Source: Paraconiothyrium sp. Pb-2020 (lineage: Eukaryota; Ascomycota; Dothideomycetes; Pleosporales; Didymosphaeriaceae). From it: a stretch of DNA of 64,000 bases. A program made the position numbers and the translations under genes. The stretch spans positions 992,001 through 1,056,000 of the forward strand of contig JAJUBI010000001.1 of NCBI GenBank assembly GCA_022419385.1. The letters are read 5' to 3'. This document shows positions 32,986 through 43,340 of the stretch, in pieces. The stretch's first letter is position 1, and the number at the start of each line of letters is the position of its first letter. Below the pieces are notes generated by a model. That model saw only the letters and a list, made by a program, of their open reading frames with translations, searched no databases and was not told the origin of the DNA.

Positions 32986-34227
32986 GTGATGGCGGGTAGA
33001 TAAATAATATCTGTATATTGTTAATAGATTAATCGGCATCAAAGCGTTCCTCATATAGCGTTTCTAGTTAGAAATACTTGTCTTCATCGTTTCAAGTGAA
33101 AGATGTCTCCACGTTTGTTAGGTTGCAGCACAAGCGCTAGATGACGATTCATGGGCCCTGTGATAAAATTGGTTCTCAGTGCGCTTCGTTCAGTTTGTCC
33201 ATTCTTCCGTACTAGACTTCTTTTTGGAGACATCTGCGGAGGAATGAGTGATTGCAGGTTCCGAAAGAGCGTCTTTCTATTTGCTTTGGCCATGTGCAGG
33301 ATCACTTTAAGAAACTCATTGCCATTCACACTGGTGAGTCTGAGTGAAGTATGGAGAGTCACAGTAGAAAAGAGTCAGTCTCGGTTCAGCATGGTCTCTG
33401 AAAAGGACTATGGTTTTGCAAACTACTGAAGGAATGTTCACTTTGCAGTGCCAAAGTTTCGATACTAAGCTAAAAAGAAAGTGGAGGGCTCAAGAATAGT
33501 AGTGTATCGTAGACGGAGCTAGACAAGACTAGGCTACGAAGTCTTTTCGCTATCTGACCACTGGGTCATCGTGTGCTTGAAGTACTTGCTTCTATATTGT
33601 GCATAATATTGCTATGAGTCTTGATGTTCGTTTTTGAGAACAATCCTGGTGTTCTTGTCCAGGTTGTAGAGTGAGTTGCCTCGCCCAATGATGCGCGCAG
33701 TGCTTTGCAGTCACAAGGCGCCGCGGAGCATTTGAATAGTCGAATAATCCGTCTCTCATTATTTGTTGTTATTGGCAAACAAGATCGTAAGATAGTGACG
33801 CTGATCGCGCACTAGTCAGAGCTGGGCACTGCAAGAATGTTGCGTACCTTGTGTACAATAGAGTTAATCATCAGACTTGATACAAAGAACAAGGTTCCGG
33901 GAAGACAATCAAGTGGATCCTTGATCGTCACGAAGTCGTAGAGCTCACTGCGTCTAACAAAGAGCCATTGATTAGAGACTGCACCACAAAGCAATCCTGA
34001 TCACTGAGATACAATAGAACAGGATCATTCGAACGAAATTCTTGCGCATTACAGAAAGCCTAAACAATTGATAAGCACTTCGCCGTCATGTGAACATATT
34101 GCCCATTGTCAGTGTAACGTCTATTCATTTGCTGTTCAGACCTCAGGCTATATATCCGGAGCATGCCTCCCTTGGTCATGTCAATCTTACTTTAGAGGAT
34201 TTGAGGAAGTTGTATTTGCCACCAACA
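32986..34227. other. Intergenic, nothing recognised
   Basis: About 1.2 kb, relatively AT-rich, no motif-bearing frame on either strand. Confidence 0.5.
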
Positions 34228-34755
34228 ATGAAATCCCTCACCATCAGCCTCACCCTCAGCTCGGCCCTTCTCGCCGTCAGCGCCGCCCTTCCCATCGAGA
34301 AGGTTGCCCTCGGAACTTGGACCAAACCTTCAAGCGCAACTCTTTCTAATCCCAGCGTCGAAGTTGTCGAAGCGGGAATGGTCGTAAAGCCCAAGGCCTA
34401 CCCCGTAAACAAACGCGCCGCATTCGTTTCCGACGATAAAGGCCTTGATACGGGTCCCTGGGTCCGTCCCTCTGGCGGACCGCTCCACAACCCAACTACC
34501 GGAGATGCCAAAGCGGGAATGGTCATAAAGCCAAAGATCAAGCCGGCAATCAAGCGCGCTGCAGACCCCATCCTATTCGACGACGATCCTTTCACCGACC
34601 TGATGGGGGGCTTTGACGGAGAAGAAGACCATGAGTACGGCCCTAGGAAGCCCGCCGGGAAGCGCCCAGGGGATGGCTTGAGTCTGACGTACCTCCTCAA
34701 TAACCTCGGCGACAAAGTTGACCACATTGAGAAGCATGGCGTTGGGAAAATCTGA
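34228..34755 (+). CDS. Secreted precursor with two 35-residue repeats ending in Lys-Arg (Kex2-processed repeat type)
   Basis: Single exon of 175 residues from the ATG at 34228; the frame upstream has only a GTG. Signal peptide MKSLTISLTLSSALLAVSA (1-19). Then two ungapped repeats, residues 29-63 and 76-110, share 17 of 35 positions: both start G-x-W-x-[KR]-P-S, contain L-x-N-P and AGMV[VI]KPK, and end with Pro-x-x-Lys-Arg (62-63, 109-110). Another Lys-Arg is at 145-146. The C-terminal 65 residues are acidic, then amphipathic, without repeats. Dibasic-separated repeats behind a signal peptide are the layout of fungal alpha-type pheromone precursors and of KEP (Kex2-processed) proteins and dikaritin-type RiPP precursors. 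There is no Cys, and no UstYa-like or other maturation gene sits beside it. Release of two related peptides in the Golgi is the inference. No homologue is known to me. Confidence 0.72.
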   Translation: MKSLTISLTLSSALLAVSAALPIEKVALGTWTKPSSATLSNPSVEVVEAGMVVKPKAYPVNKRAAFVSDDKGLDTGPWVRPSGGPLHNPTTGDAKAGMVIKPKIKPAIKRAADPILFDDDPFTDLMGGFDGEEDHEYGPRKPAGKRPGDGLSLTYLLNNLGDKVDHIEKHGVGKI

Positions 34756-35431
34756 ATTATCAGAGGGTGGAGTCCTAGGTTCTAGTCGCGGTGAAGGTGC
34801 GGGAGTATATGTGAAGACCACTGTAGTTAAAATTTTATTCACCTTTGATTTCCTAGTGTAGTCGTAGAGCGAAGGATGTGAGGGATATAGCGGTAGGAAT
34901 CTCGAGATTCTCATGAAAGCTAGTTTTGCTTAGGTGGGTATATGTTGGTTGTTCCATCGAATTGAATCTCGAAGGTAGTTTATGGAGCTTAGACAAGTAT
35001 TGGCGTCAGTGAATGGATGAGCCTGAAGAGCCTAGATAGCGGATTTACTCTGGTGAACTTCAACTTGCAGAGCATGGTGTTGTCCAATGACCAGAATATT
35101 CTTGAACAGCCGAAGTGACGAACGTAGGGTGAAAGCCTGCCATTAAGGTACCTTTGGAGCTATTTGGTCCATTTCAACCTCCTTAGAGTTGAATCGAGTG
35201 ATACGTTCACCACGGTGGACGCGTTCAGCTCTGACCAGCTTACCCTTTCACAACCTCATAGTGCCCCACACTTTCCATTCTCTATACCATATGAACACCC
35301 ACGCCATCATAATGGACTATTCTCCCCACCACACTGACAACTCTAGATCAGTCCCCAATATCAACAAAGCGGATCACACCAGCACCTAAAATACGAGTAC
35401 GTGGAACCTCAACACATTTTATATCTCTACC
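34756..35431. other. Intergenic, nothing recognised
   Basis: No supported gene between the repeat precursor and the acidic Cys protein. Confidence 0.45.
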
Positions 35432-35950
35432 ATGTGCACCAAGATCTACAACCGCCGCCGCCCCTGTTCCTGCCCTTCCCCCTGCTTCCATCCCATCGGC
35501 ACGCTCTTCGCTTGTCGAGCTTTCCTCACCACAGGCTCCTGTCCCCAGAGCCGTGCCATTTGGTCCGGCGAGTACGTCCACGTCCCGTGCAAGGCACACA
35601 AGATGGAGAGCAAGGCGAAGGTGGCGATGCGTGGCCCGCGTGTTACCGGAGAGACGCAAGATAGTGGTAGTGCCGGTCCTGCGCAGCATGGCACTTCTGG
35701 TGCTGAAGTTGGCGACAGCTTTGGTGGTTACTCACCTCATGCAAGTGATGAGAGCATCACTGGGGCCGGAGAGGACGACCTTATGGCTGGTACCGGAGGG
35801 GGCGAGAACATCGCTGGAACGGGCCAGGATGAGAGTGCGGAGACAAGTGGTCTCAGCAATGAGCAGAGCGAGGGTGGTGCATCGGCTGGAGAGAGCCAGA
35901 AGCCTCGGAAGACATTTGTCGACTATTATTGGGAACATGTAAATGATTGA
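35432..35950 (+). CDS. Hypothetical protein, Cys-rich head and acidic Gly/Ser tail
   Basis: Single exon of 172 residues. The first 55 residues contain eight cysteines (MCTKIYNRRRPCSCPSPC, then FACR, GSCPQS and VPCKAHK), a layout seen in many short fungal proteins beginning MC..-Y, which are presumed zinc-binding. No signal peptide. The rest is low complexity, rich in Gly, Ser, Glu, Asp with repeated AGTG/AGAGE-like units, ending in FVDYYWEHV. Function unknown. The composition argues for a real though poorly conserved gene; I cannot exclude that it is a chance open frame. Confidence 0.5.
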   Translation: MCTKIYNRRRPCSCPSPCFHPIGTLFACRAFLTTGSCPQSRAIWSGEYVHVPCKAHKMESKAKVAMRGPRVTGETQDSGSAGPAQHGTSGAEVGDSFGGYSPHASDESITGAGEDDLMAGTGGGENIAGTGQDESAETSGLSNEQSEGGASAGESQKPRKTFVDYYWEHVND

Positions 35951-36261
35951 GGAGGCGCTAGCAGTGGTGGACGCTACTGGCAGTGGATGAGGAGGTGGAT
36001 TTGATGAACATGTTGTTTTGGTCGCATGATGTCCCACATGGCAAGTCCACTGATGCAAGCGCAAGGCTTGTATAACTTGGAATTGACATGCGGTTACGGA
36101 TGAGCGCGTTGAGCTCGTTGAGTATCGGAAGAAAGGGCTGGGAGATGTGATCCCTCTGGTGGAGCGATGCTATCTCCTGCATGGGCATTTGTGCATTTGA
36201 ATATGAATCCTTTTGCGAGCTTCCCATATGATTGTGACTACTGTGACCCTGGTCAAGTTTG
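35951..36261. other. Convergent 3' flank
   Basis: 310 bases between two convergent stop codons. Nothing recognised. Confidence 0.45.
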
Positions 36262-37818
36262 CTATTCCGACTGCTGCTCCTTCTTCTCTCCTTCGTGCTC
36301 CTGCTTCTCCCCCTGTTCTGGTTCGGGTTCTGGCTCTGGGGGAGGTGACTTCCACCCATTGTACAGCGCATACTCATGTTCGCCACATAAATCATTCCAC
36401 TTCAAGAGCTCTCCCTGGTCGGCCCAAGCGTCTTCTCTTGCACTCTGCTTACCATATGGTAGGTACGGTACCCATTCGATCCCTTCGATGGTAGTGATGA
36501 CCCCACGATCAGGTTTAGCCTTCAGCAGCTTCTCCGCGTGGGGAAAGAACCACATACGGTCCCACCACTCATCGCGGTAGTTCTTCAGGCCGGTAAAATG
36601 AATGATAGGAAACATGTTTCTTGTCACCGTATTGATGCCGAGGGAAACGTCTTTCCACGTTTTACGTTTGAGCCAGGCATTGCCCCAGCCCCATTTACCG
36701 AGGGCGCGGTAGGGAGCTTTCGATTGCTCGACGTCTTTCGGAAGCCTGAGAGAGAATTGATGAATTTCATCCTTAGTGACGAAGGTGCGGGGCTTGTCGA
36801 AAGTGGCCCACTGGAGGATATCGTAGAACAGGGCGACCGTTTGGAACATGCGCGACTCGTAGTCGATGCCCACATGCTGCTCTGCCTTTTTCCTATCTTC
36901 TGGCTCGGGAGTGAAAATGTTCGGTTTGACATCATCTGGAACAGCATCCGGGAGAGGGAACGTTGCGTTTTTGCCTGTCGAAGTCATGCGCACGAATTCT
37001 TGATCGGCCCATACATCGGCCAGGTACATCTGGTCTGAATTACGTCCATAGAATTCAGGGTCCCACGTCTTGTTCACCTTGTCCATGGTGGCCAGGAAAA
37101 GACGGCGCAAGTCTTTAACAGGTCCAAGGACCGTGCCGGAATTGAGCCAGCGGGGGCGAGTATGTTCATCCTTCTTGTCCGTCTCTGAACCGAAAGCATC
37201 ACGTGGGAGTGTTGACTCCGGTACTATCCAGCAGGCTGGCCGGCGAAAGTCGATGGGGTAGCATAACACGTCGGGCCCGAAAAGAATGGTAGTGTACATG
37301 TTGTTCTTTTTGACGTGATCCGCTCCGAACTGTTCCTCTAGCCGTGCGTTGGACGACTTGACGACTTCATGGTAGCGTTGGAGCAGTACATCGGGCCCAA
37401 GTTGGAAGATGACATCGTACCCGTCGATGATCAGAACAAGGTCGTCGTCACTTGATGCCGGAAGCGTATCGAAGTAGCGCAAGGGAGCTCTGACCTTGGC
37501 GAGATGGGTTTCTGCGGCATCAAAGTCGCCTTCGCCGTGCCATGCAAGGAGGACTGTTGGGGGATAGGAAAGAACGGCAGCTGAAAGCACCAAGCGACAA
37601 ACATTTAAGTCGTTTCCGGTTGCTGTTGTCAGCAAATGGAAGCCACGCGTGTTGGATGCTTTCTGATTGATATCTGATGCGACCTCTATATCGACATCGA
37701 AAGTATTCTGTGAATTAATCGAAGATGAATTAGGAGAGAAAGATAGAAAGGTAATAACAGTAACAAAGACAAAGCCTACAGCCACGAAGAGGGCTCTGGG
37801 CCGCGGCATGCTCAACAT
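36262..37818 (-). CDS. Type II membrane glycosyltransferase with PLOD-type GT domain
   Basis: Single exon of 518 residues. A short cytosolic tail (MLSMPRPR) and one membrane anchor (ALFVAVGFVFVTVITFLSF) indicate a type II Golgi or ER protein. The lumenal part has GFHLLTTATG, the PLOD/procollagen glucosyltransferase-like core LVLIIDGYDVIFQLGPDVLL (acidic DxxD motif), LFGPDVLCYPIDF and PRWLNSGTVLGPV with a later SDQMYLADVW, all typical of the GT domain of lysyl hydroxylase/PLOD and collagen galactosyltransferase relatives. Lacks the 2OG-dioxygenase half found in animal PLOD. The tail is low complexity (PEPEPEPE, then Glu/Lys-rich). The nearby transporter and UDP-glucose dehydrogenase suggest a nucleotide-sugar context. 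Acceptor unknown. Confidence 0.82.
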   Translation of the reverse strand: MLSMPRPRALFVAVGFVFVTVITFLSFSPNSSSINSQNTFDVDIEVASDINQKASNTRGFHLLTTATGNDLNVCRLVLSAAVLSYPPTVLLAWHGEGDFDAAETHLAKVRAPLRYFDTLPASSDDDLVLIIDGYDVIFQLGPDVLLQRYHEVVKSSNARLEEQFGADHVKKNNMYTTILFGPDVLCYPIDFRRPACWIVPESTLPRDAFGSETDKKDEHTRPRWLNSGTVLGPVKDLRRLFLATMDKVNKTWDPEFYGRNSDQMYLADVWADQEFVRMTSTGKNATFPLPDAVPDDVKPNIFTPEPEDRKKAEQHVGIDYESRMFQTVALFYDILQWATFDKPRTFVTKDEIHQFSLRLPKDVEQSKAPYRALGKWGWGNAWLKRKTWKDVSLGINTVTRNMFPIIHFTGLKNYRDEWWDRMWFFPHAEKLLKAKPDRGVITTIEGIEWVPYLPYGKQSAREDAWADQGELLKWNDLCGEHEYALYNGWKSPPPEPEPEPEQGEKQEHEGEKKEQQSE

Positions 37819-38381
37819 GGCGAGTGACAGAGGTTAGGAAGGGACCGACTGGACGAAAGTCCACATGGCGATGCGAGTACGAAGGCAAGGTGTACAAGGC
37901 TTACGCCCAGGCTGTGGCGGCGCCGACTGCCGGGACCCTGGTCTGCCTAGATTCCGAGGCGCGGGTGCTGGGGTGGTGTGGGGATAGGGGCGCATCCGCT
38001 GCCAAGGGGCAACATCTGGTTTGTCCCGAATAGGCAGTGAACGATGATGGGGTTCTGGCCAACCACTCACCCCACGTGCAGGTCGATGCTAAGGCGGACC
38101 CACTGTGCACGCGCGTCTTGGAATGCGTCCAGGAGATGGAGTCGTCAGCGTCATGGGCAAAGGAAATCCTGTTGTCGATCGGCAGCAGCTTGCCAGCCGC
38201 TCGCACATTGGTGTCACTGTGCGACGGTGGTGTACGAGGTTGATGCGACGAAATCCACAGAAATTGTAGTATCAAACGACGCAGTACCCATTTGTATTGA
38301 GACTGGCCTGATGTGGCTAGCCGTGGCTCGCTGTGGCTGACCTCCCGGCGCCGCTCCTTCCGCCGCCAAGCGTCCGCCGCC
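37819..38381. other. Intergenic, nothing recognised
   Basis: Between the glycosyltransferase start and the transporter's 3' end, both on the minus strand. No gene supported. Confidence 0.45.
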
Positions 38382-39536
38382 CTACCGCTGCGTCTTTCCT
38401 CTGACCTCAATCGAGCTGTACCATGCCGCTCCACCCAGCGCCAACAGGATGCCTGCCCCATTCATCGCGTTCATCCGGATGTTCCAGAATGCCGCCCCCA
38501 GCACTATTGTCAGGCACTGTTTTAGGTTCGCGCATATAGTCATGGACAGCGCCCCTGCTAACTTGTTCGTCTGGAACGAGGCTACGTTCAAGACAAAGGC
38601 CAGTATGCCGTTGCCTGCAACTGCCATGGCTCGGCCACCATCGAGCTGTCCTTGGCCCACATAGGTCAGAAATTCCGAAAACTCGCCCGTCAACACTGAG
38701 TACAATAGCGACTGCATCGCAGCTAGGGGGCCCATCCGTAGCAGCACCTCGTACGCCGGAAGCTTCAGTCGTCCCGTCATTAGGCGATTGGTCACAACTG
38801 TTTTGACAGCTGCTAACACAACGCCGCTCAATGTTAGGGTGAAGCCCAGCGCTGTGAAGTGATAATCACCAAATGTCGCAAGACCGACCCCGACAATGAC
38901 CGGGACGACAGACGCGTAGATGGCAGACGCGTACGTCCGCGCGTACAAAACGCGATAGATGAGAATGCAGAACACCGGAGTCGTTGCCCTCATGACCTGG
39001 TGGAACGGTATTGACACCATTTCTCTGCCGGTCAGGTCAGCCCCAACCTCTTTGCTGCGGTACTGTTTCACTTACAGCGAGACGTTTGACATGGCGATGT
39101 TCAGTGTGAATAGCAGCGAAAATGTAACGAGAACAAAGTGCTCACGCAGAGTCAGTCTGCTCAGCTGGAAGTGACCGAGCAGCAGCAGCATCGAGCAGCC
39201 CAAGGCTGAAGTTCCAGTATGTATCGCTGTGAGTATCCATGGAAATGCAAACTGTTCTCGTCAGCTTCCGTACAAGCTCCAAAGATTTCAACAGCCACCT
39301 ACCGAGCCTAGAACCAGCTTATTGTAGAAAGTCAGGCTCAAGTTGATCATGAAGTACATCCCCAGATACGCTATTGTTCGTGTCCGATTTGCGTCCTGCT
39401 CTTGCTTTCTGTGTGGGACCTGGCCCTCGGTATCCGCCATCTTTTCTTCGTCTCTTAAAAGCGGCCTGTTGGGTTCAACATCGTCCTTCTCTTCATCCAG
39501 TACAGTCGAAGACTGTTTGCTGTCGTTGCGTTCCAT
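38382..39536 (-). CDS. Nucleotide-sugar / triose-phosphate transporter family (TPT) protein
   Basis: Three exons, 39536-39303, 39251-39076 and 39024-38382; both introns are 51 nt (GTAGGT and GTAAGT donors) and all phases agree, giving 350 residues. The ATG at 39536 begins MERNDSKQS; an upstream TTG in frame is not used. A 50-residue hydrophilic head precedes ten hydrophobic segments. Family signatures are YFMINLSLTFYNKLVLGSF across junction 1, NIAMSNVSLEMVSIPFHQV across junction 2, and late NLKQCLTIVLGAAFWN, characteristic of fungal TPT/DMT transporters of the Golgi/ER membrane. Substrates in the family are GDP-mannose, UDP-sugars or triose phosphates; not resolved here. Neighbours suggest a UDP-sugar. 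It is divergent with the UDP-glucose dehydrogenase gene across a 520-base gap, allowing shared regulation. Confidence 0.87.
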
Positions 39537-40058
39537 TTCTCTCCGAACGCGAATGATGATATCAGGGCGGACGTGTAAACGGTGGGCAGTTCGCAAACTA
39601 GAGACTCACACGTGCAGACCTTCCTTATCGCCAATCCCACTCCACTGCCCGCGCGGATATGCCACGGCTAGCTCGGCCGGGTCATAACCTTGGCAATCCT
39701 CAATTTCGCCTGACGCGTTCAAAGCGACCCCCTGTCTACAAAAATACGGTGGGTCTCGGTAAAACCGACAAGCACGCACTTGTGGCTGAAGAGCCTATCA
39801 CCAATGGCTGGTGCGTCGCGTGCCTTCTCTGTCCACCCGTGCGGGCGCGGACTCCCAGGGGCACACCAAGATGAGCACTGGCGTCAGTGGCTTTCTGAGC
39901 CGTCGACTGTATGCTGGGGCGACCTGCGGACCATTTATTGCCCGTTTGGCCTGCTGGGACATAAGGTCCCGTGTTTCCGTGGCTGGAATAGTGCTATCGT
40001 ATTCGCCGTCCTCGCAGCCTTATTTTAACTATTGCCTTGTCGGCGACCTCACACGACA
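39537..40058. other. Divergent intergenic region (transporter / UGDH)
   Basis: 522 bases between the two start codons; probably a shared promoter region. No named element seen. Confidence 0.5.
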
Positions 40059-41624
40059 ATGAGCCCTTCGATCTCATTAATAATGCACACGCAAAGGAGG
40101 AGTGACACTCCCATGGCAGACTACCAGATCAGTGAACGAAGCACCAAACCTATCAGAATAAAGAAGATATGCTGCATCGGCGCCGGCTACGTGGGAGGAC
40201 CGACGTCAGCCGTTATGGCAAGCAAGAACCCCGACATTCAGGTCACCGTCGTTGATTACAACCGTGAACGTATTGAGGCCTGGCAGACGGACGACCTCCC
40301 CATCTACGAACCTGGTCTTCTGGATGTTGTCAGAGCAGCACGCGATGTAAAATCTAAGCGGACACCAAACCTCTTTTTCTCAACTGACGTCGATCGATGC
40401 ATCGCGGAAGCAGACCTGATCCTACTGAGCGTCAATACACCCACGAAGTCCTTTGGGCGCGGTGCCGGTCACGCGTCAGAACTATCCTACCTGGAATCAG
40501 CGGTCCGTAAGATAGGCGAAGTGGCCGAGAGCAACAAGATAATCGTAGAAAAGAGCACAGTGCCGTGCCGGGCCGCCGACACCCTTCGAGACGTCCTTGC
40601 CGCAACAGCAAAACCCGGCATCCACTTCGAAATCCTTTCGAATCCCGAATTTCTGGCTGAAGGCACCGCCATCCCAAACCTTCTGAACCCCGACCGCATA
40701 CTGATCGGCTCTCTCAAAACGCCACGAGGCCTCCAGGCTGCCCAAGCACTCGCGGACGTCTACGGTTCCTGGGTCGACTCCGACCGCATCATCACCATCA
40801 ACCTCTACAGCTCGGAGCTCGCGAAGCTCGCCGCGAATGCCCTCCTCGCCCAACGCATCTCCAGCGTCAACGCTCTCAGCGCAATGTGCGAGTCCGTTGG
40901 CGCCGATATCGACGAGGTCTCGTACGCCATCGGCCTCGACAAGCGCATCGGGTCGCGCATGCTGAAAGCCTCCGTCGGCTTCGGCGGGTCCTGTTTCCGC
41001 AAAGACATCCTCTCCCTCGCGTACATTGCTGAGTCGCTGCACCTCTTCGAGGTCGCCGACTACTGGCGGTCTATCGTCGAGATCAACGAGTACCAGAAAG
41101 ATCGGTTCACGAGGAGGATTGTGAGATGCTTGTATAACAGTCTGAGTGGGAAGACGCTTGCTGTGTGGGGATTTGCGTATAAGAAGGATACGGGGGATAC
41201 GAGGGAGACGGCTGCTATTAGTGTCGTTGACAATGTTCTTACTGAGGGCGCGAATGTGCGCATATACGATCCGCTTGTTAAGGAGACGCAGATTAGGCAG
41301 GAGCTAAAGAGCACAACGTCAAGGCTTGACTGTGCGGAGAAGCAGCTCGTAGTGTGCGAATCTGCGTATGAAGCGTGCACAGGGGCAGATGCGGTCATCA
41401 TACTGACGGAATGGGATGAGTTTAGCAACCGTGGTGAGGTTGTGAGAAGGGACTCGGGTCACGGAAAGAAGGCAGAGGAAAGATCAGAGAGGAAAGTGGA
41501 CTGGGCTCGGGTCGCGGAAGTGATGAGGCGCCCAATGTTTGTTTTCGATGGGCGGAACATTGTGGATGCGGGGGCATTGGAGCAGCTGGGCTTTAGGGTA
41601 GAATGCATCGGAAAGAAGGCCTAG
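40059..41624 (+). CDS. UDP-glucose 6-dehydrogenase
   Basis: Single exon of 521 residues from the ATG at 40059 (upstream frame opens only at a TTG; a later Met at 40113 is an alternative). NAD-binding Rossmann motif CCIGAGYVGGPTSAVMA near residue 45; substrate and catalytic motifs EKSTVPCRAADT, NPEFLAEGTAI, and GFGGSCFRKD with catalytic Cys312. The C-terminal domain has WGFAYKKDTGDTRE and WDEF. The enzyme oxidises UDP-glucose to UDP-glucuronate with two NAD+ in the cytosol, the entry to UDP-glucuronate and UDP-xylose. The family is uncommon in ascomycetes compared with basidiomycetes, so its presence next to a TPT-type transporter and a glycosyltransferase is notable. Third-codon positions in the middle are strongly C/G-ending while the 3' part is not. 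Confidence 0.95.
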   Translation: MSPSISLIMHTQRRSDTPMADYQISERSTKPIRIKKICCIGAGYVGGPTSAVMASKNPDIQVTVVDYNRERIEAWQTDDLPIYEPGLLDVVRAARDVKSKRTPNLFFSTDVDRCIAEADLILLSVNTPTKSFGRGAGHASELSYLESAVRKIGEVAESNKIIVEKSTVPCRAADTLRDVLAATAKPGIHFEILSNPEFLAEGTAIPNLLNPDRILIGSLKTPRGLQAAQALADVYGSWVDSDRIITINLYSSELAKLAANALLAQRISSVNALSAMCESVGADIDEVSYAIGLDKRIGSRMLKASVGFGGSCFRKDILSLAYIAESLHLFEVADYWRSIVEINEYQKDRFTRRIVRCLYNSLSGKTLAVWGFAYKKDTGDTRETAAISVVDNVLTEGANVRIYDPLVKETQIRQELKSTTSRLDCAEKQLVVCESAYEACTGADAVIILTEWDEFSNRGEVVRRDSGHGKKAEERSERKVDWARVAEVMRRPMFVFDGRNIVDAGALEQLGFRVECIGKKA

Positions 41625-41754
41625 ATAAGCATTAGTCTTAAAACCCTGATCTTTTTGGAACTTAGAGATAGACAATCGAGATTCATTCGTCATTGCTATC
41701 TGCTGGATATCGCTACTTGTGCATGCTTGCATTGGGAAAGTGAGTGACATCCCA

Positions 41755-43340
41755 TCAAGATACTGTAGGTTCGACATCGTACTCGACATCCGTCCTAATG
41801 ACATACTTTGCGCCCTCGACTACGCCCGTCCCTTCGTGCAGCAAAGCATCCTGCGCCTCGCCGTGCGGGAAGACAGCCACGCTGCCCATGATGGGCTTGA
41901 TGGGGTAGGCGTTCAAGATGCCTTCTTTTACGCTCGGGATGAAGAAGGTAGTTTCACCGCCTTTAAAGTCGTCGTTGAGGTAGATCAGGAAGGTGTACAG
42001 TGAGGATTGCTTTGCTTTGGGTGGTGAGGCATCATACTGGTAGGCGTCTGTGACAGGGTCGATGCCAGACGGGGGCCATGCGCCGTCTACGATCTTCTCG
42101 TCAGCATCGTTCTCATCCTAAAGTGAAATATGCTAACGAATGTCTGGGAAATAAGACATGTACTCACCGATATGACATCTATATTCGGCCCCCGGCACAT
42201 ACCGATACACTCTAAACCTTCTATTGATGCCTCTCACTGTCTTCCCCTCTTTCTCCCTCGGGACAAAATCTTTCACCCTTTCCCATAGCGCATCGTGAAA
42301 CGCCTGATCGACAATCCAGTAAAAGTTGTGCGCAAGCACACTGGTGTCCTCGCCTTGCGGCCGCAGCGGCGCGTCCGGGATGAACTCCATGGTCTCGCCT
42401 GCGGCGATAATGGAAGCGCATTCGGCGGGCGTGAGGACGTCGCGGATGAGGCGGAGATTCGGAACCAGCGGGTGCTTGTGGACTGCGGTTTTGGGAGTGA
42501 GACCAAGGGGGACCGTGTTGTCTTGGGAGGCAAAGAGTATGGCGGGGTGAAGGTTGGGTGGCTTCCGCTGGGGGCCGGGCGTTGTTTCTATAGCACGGAA
42601 ACGGGATTTAAGATTTGGTGCGCAGGACGCGAAGATGGACTTGTCTTCGATAGTACGGCGGATGTAACGCGTGGGCTCCGTGCTACCGCGCAGGTCCCAG
42701 GTTTCCTGGAGAGAGATACAGCCTGGATATGCGTCGAGGCCGTGGGACGTTGTGTCTGTGGGACCTGTGACGCGTAGGATGGCATCAAGAACTTGGATTA
42801 ATTCGGCATTGTGCGAGTTCGCGCCTACGATGTCGTGATCTGGCACTCGTACATGGATTGATAGGCCAGAGATTACGTCCAGGGTTCGCACCCAGCGGCA
42901 GAGAGCGCCTAATGAGGGTGTCTCTTTTCGTATACGCATTTCTGCGAGTAGGATTCGAGAGTCGAGATATCTTCCATCTGTGAGCGCGGCAGATATTCGC
43001 GCTGTGAGGTTGCCACCCTCTAATGCACTGCATGAGCGACATCTGGTCAATCGTGATGTTAATGAACAAACGTACCGGCAGCTATCATTCCAGTAGTGCT
43101 CGCCTGCTTGAAGGCATATACCGCTGTCCTAAGGTCTTTGCATGCTTTTGATTTAATAAGAGATGGGTGCTCGGCCAGGGCTTGCAACGTCTCCACGGCG
43201 ATTTCGACCTCCTCGGGCGAGGTGATTGCGTTAATGGTGGAGGGTCCATTAGTTGCTGACGAGTCTTGTGGTGGAGTTAATGGGCCTTTGGATTTTATGG
43301 ATATCGACGCATGGGCATTGTTCCGCTTACGTTTGGCCAT
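41755..43340 (-). CDS. Prolyl-4-hydroxylase-type 2OG-Fe(II) dioxygenase
   Basis: Three exons, 43340-43076, 43019-42168 and 42086-41755, give 482 residues. Intron 2 (81 nt, GTGAGT, GCTGAC branch, CGTAG) places the iron ligands: the join reads YRCHIDGAWPPSG with His371 and Asp373 (HxD). A competing TTTAG acceptor 30 bases earlier would put a stop right after the His. Later motifs are YTFLIYLNDDFKGGETTF, FPHGEAQDALLHEG (distal His) and VEGAKYVIRTDVEY (2OG-binding basic residue). Residues 1-230 are hydrophilic and without a domain I know; the head is basic (MAKRKRNNA), possibly a nuclear signal, so this is not an ER collagen hydroxylase with a signal peptide. The dioxygenase domain occupies about 240-482. 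Substrate unknown; protein hydroxylation is the default inference. Confidence 0.88.

Noticed and set aside
34228..34755. Mating pheromone precursor
   Set aside because: Repeats are longer than alpha-type pheromones and lack their Cys/Trp pattern; no CaaX end. Only the general Kex2-repeat class is claimed.
34228..35950. RiPP (dikaritin) cluster around the repeat precursor
   Set aside because: No UstYa-like, tyrosinase or methyltransferase gene is adjacent.
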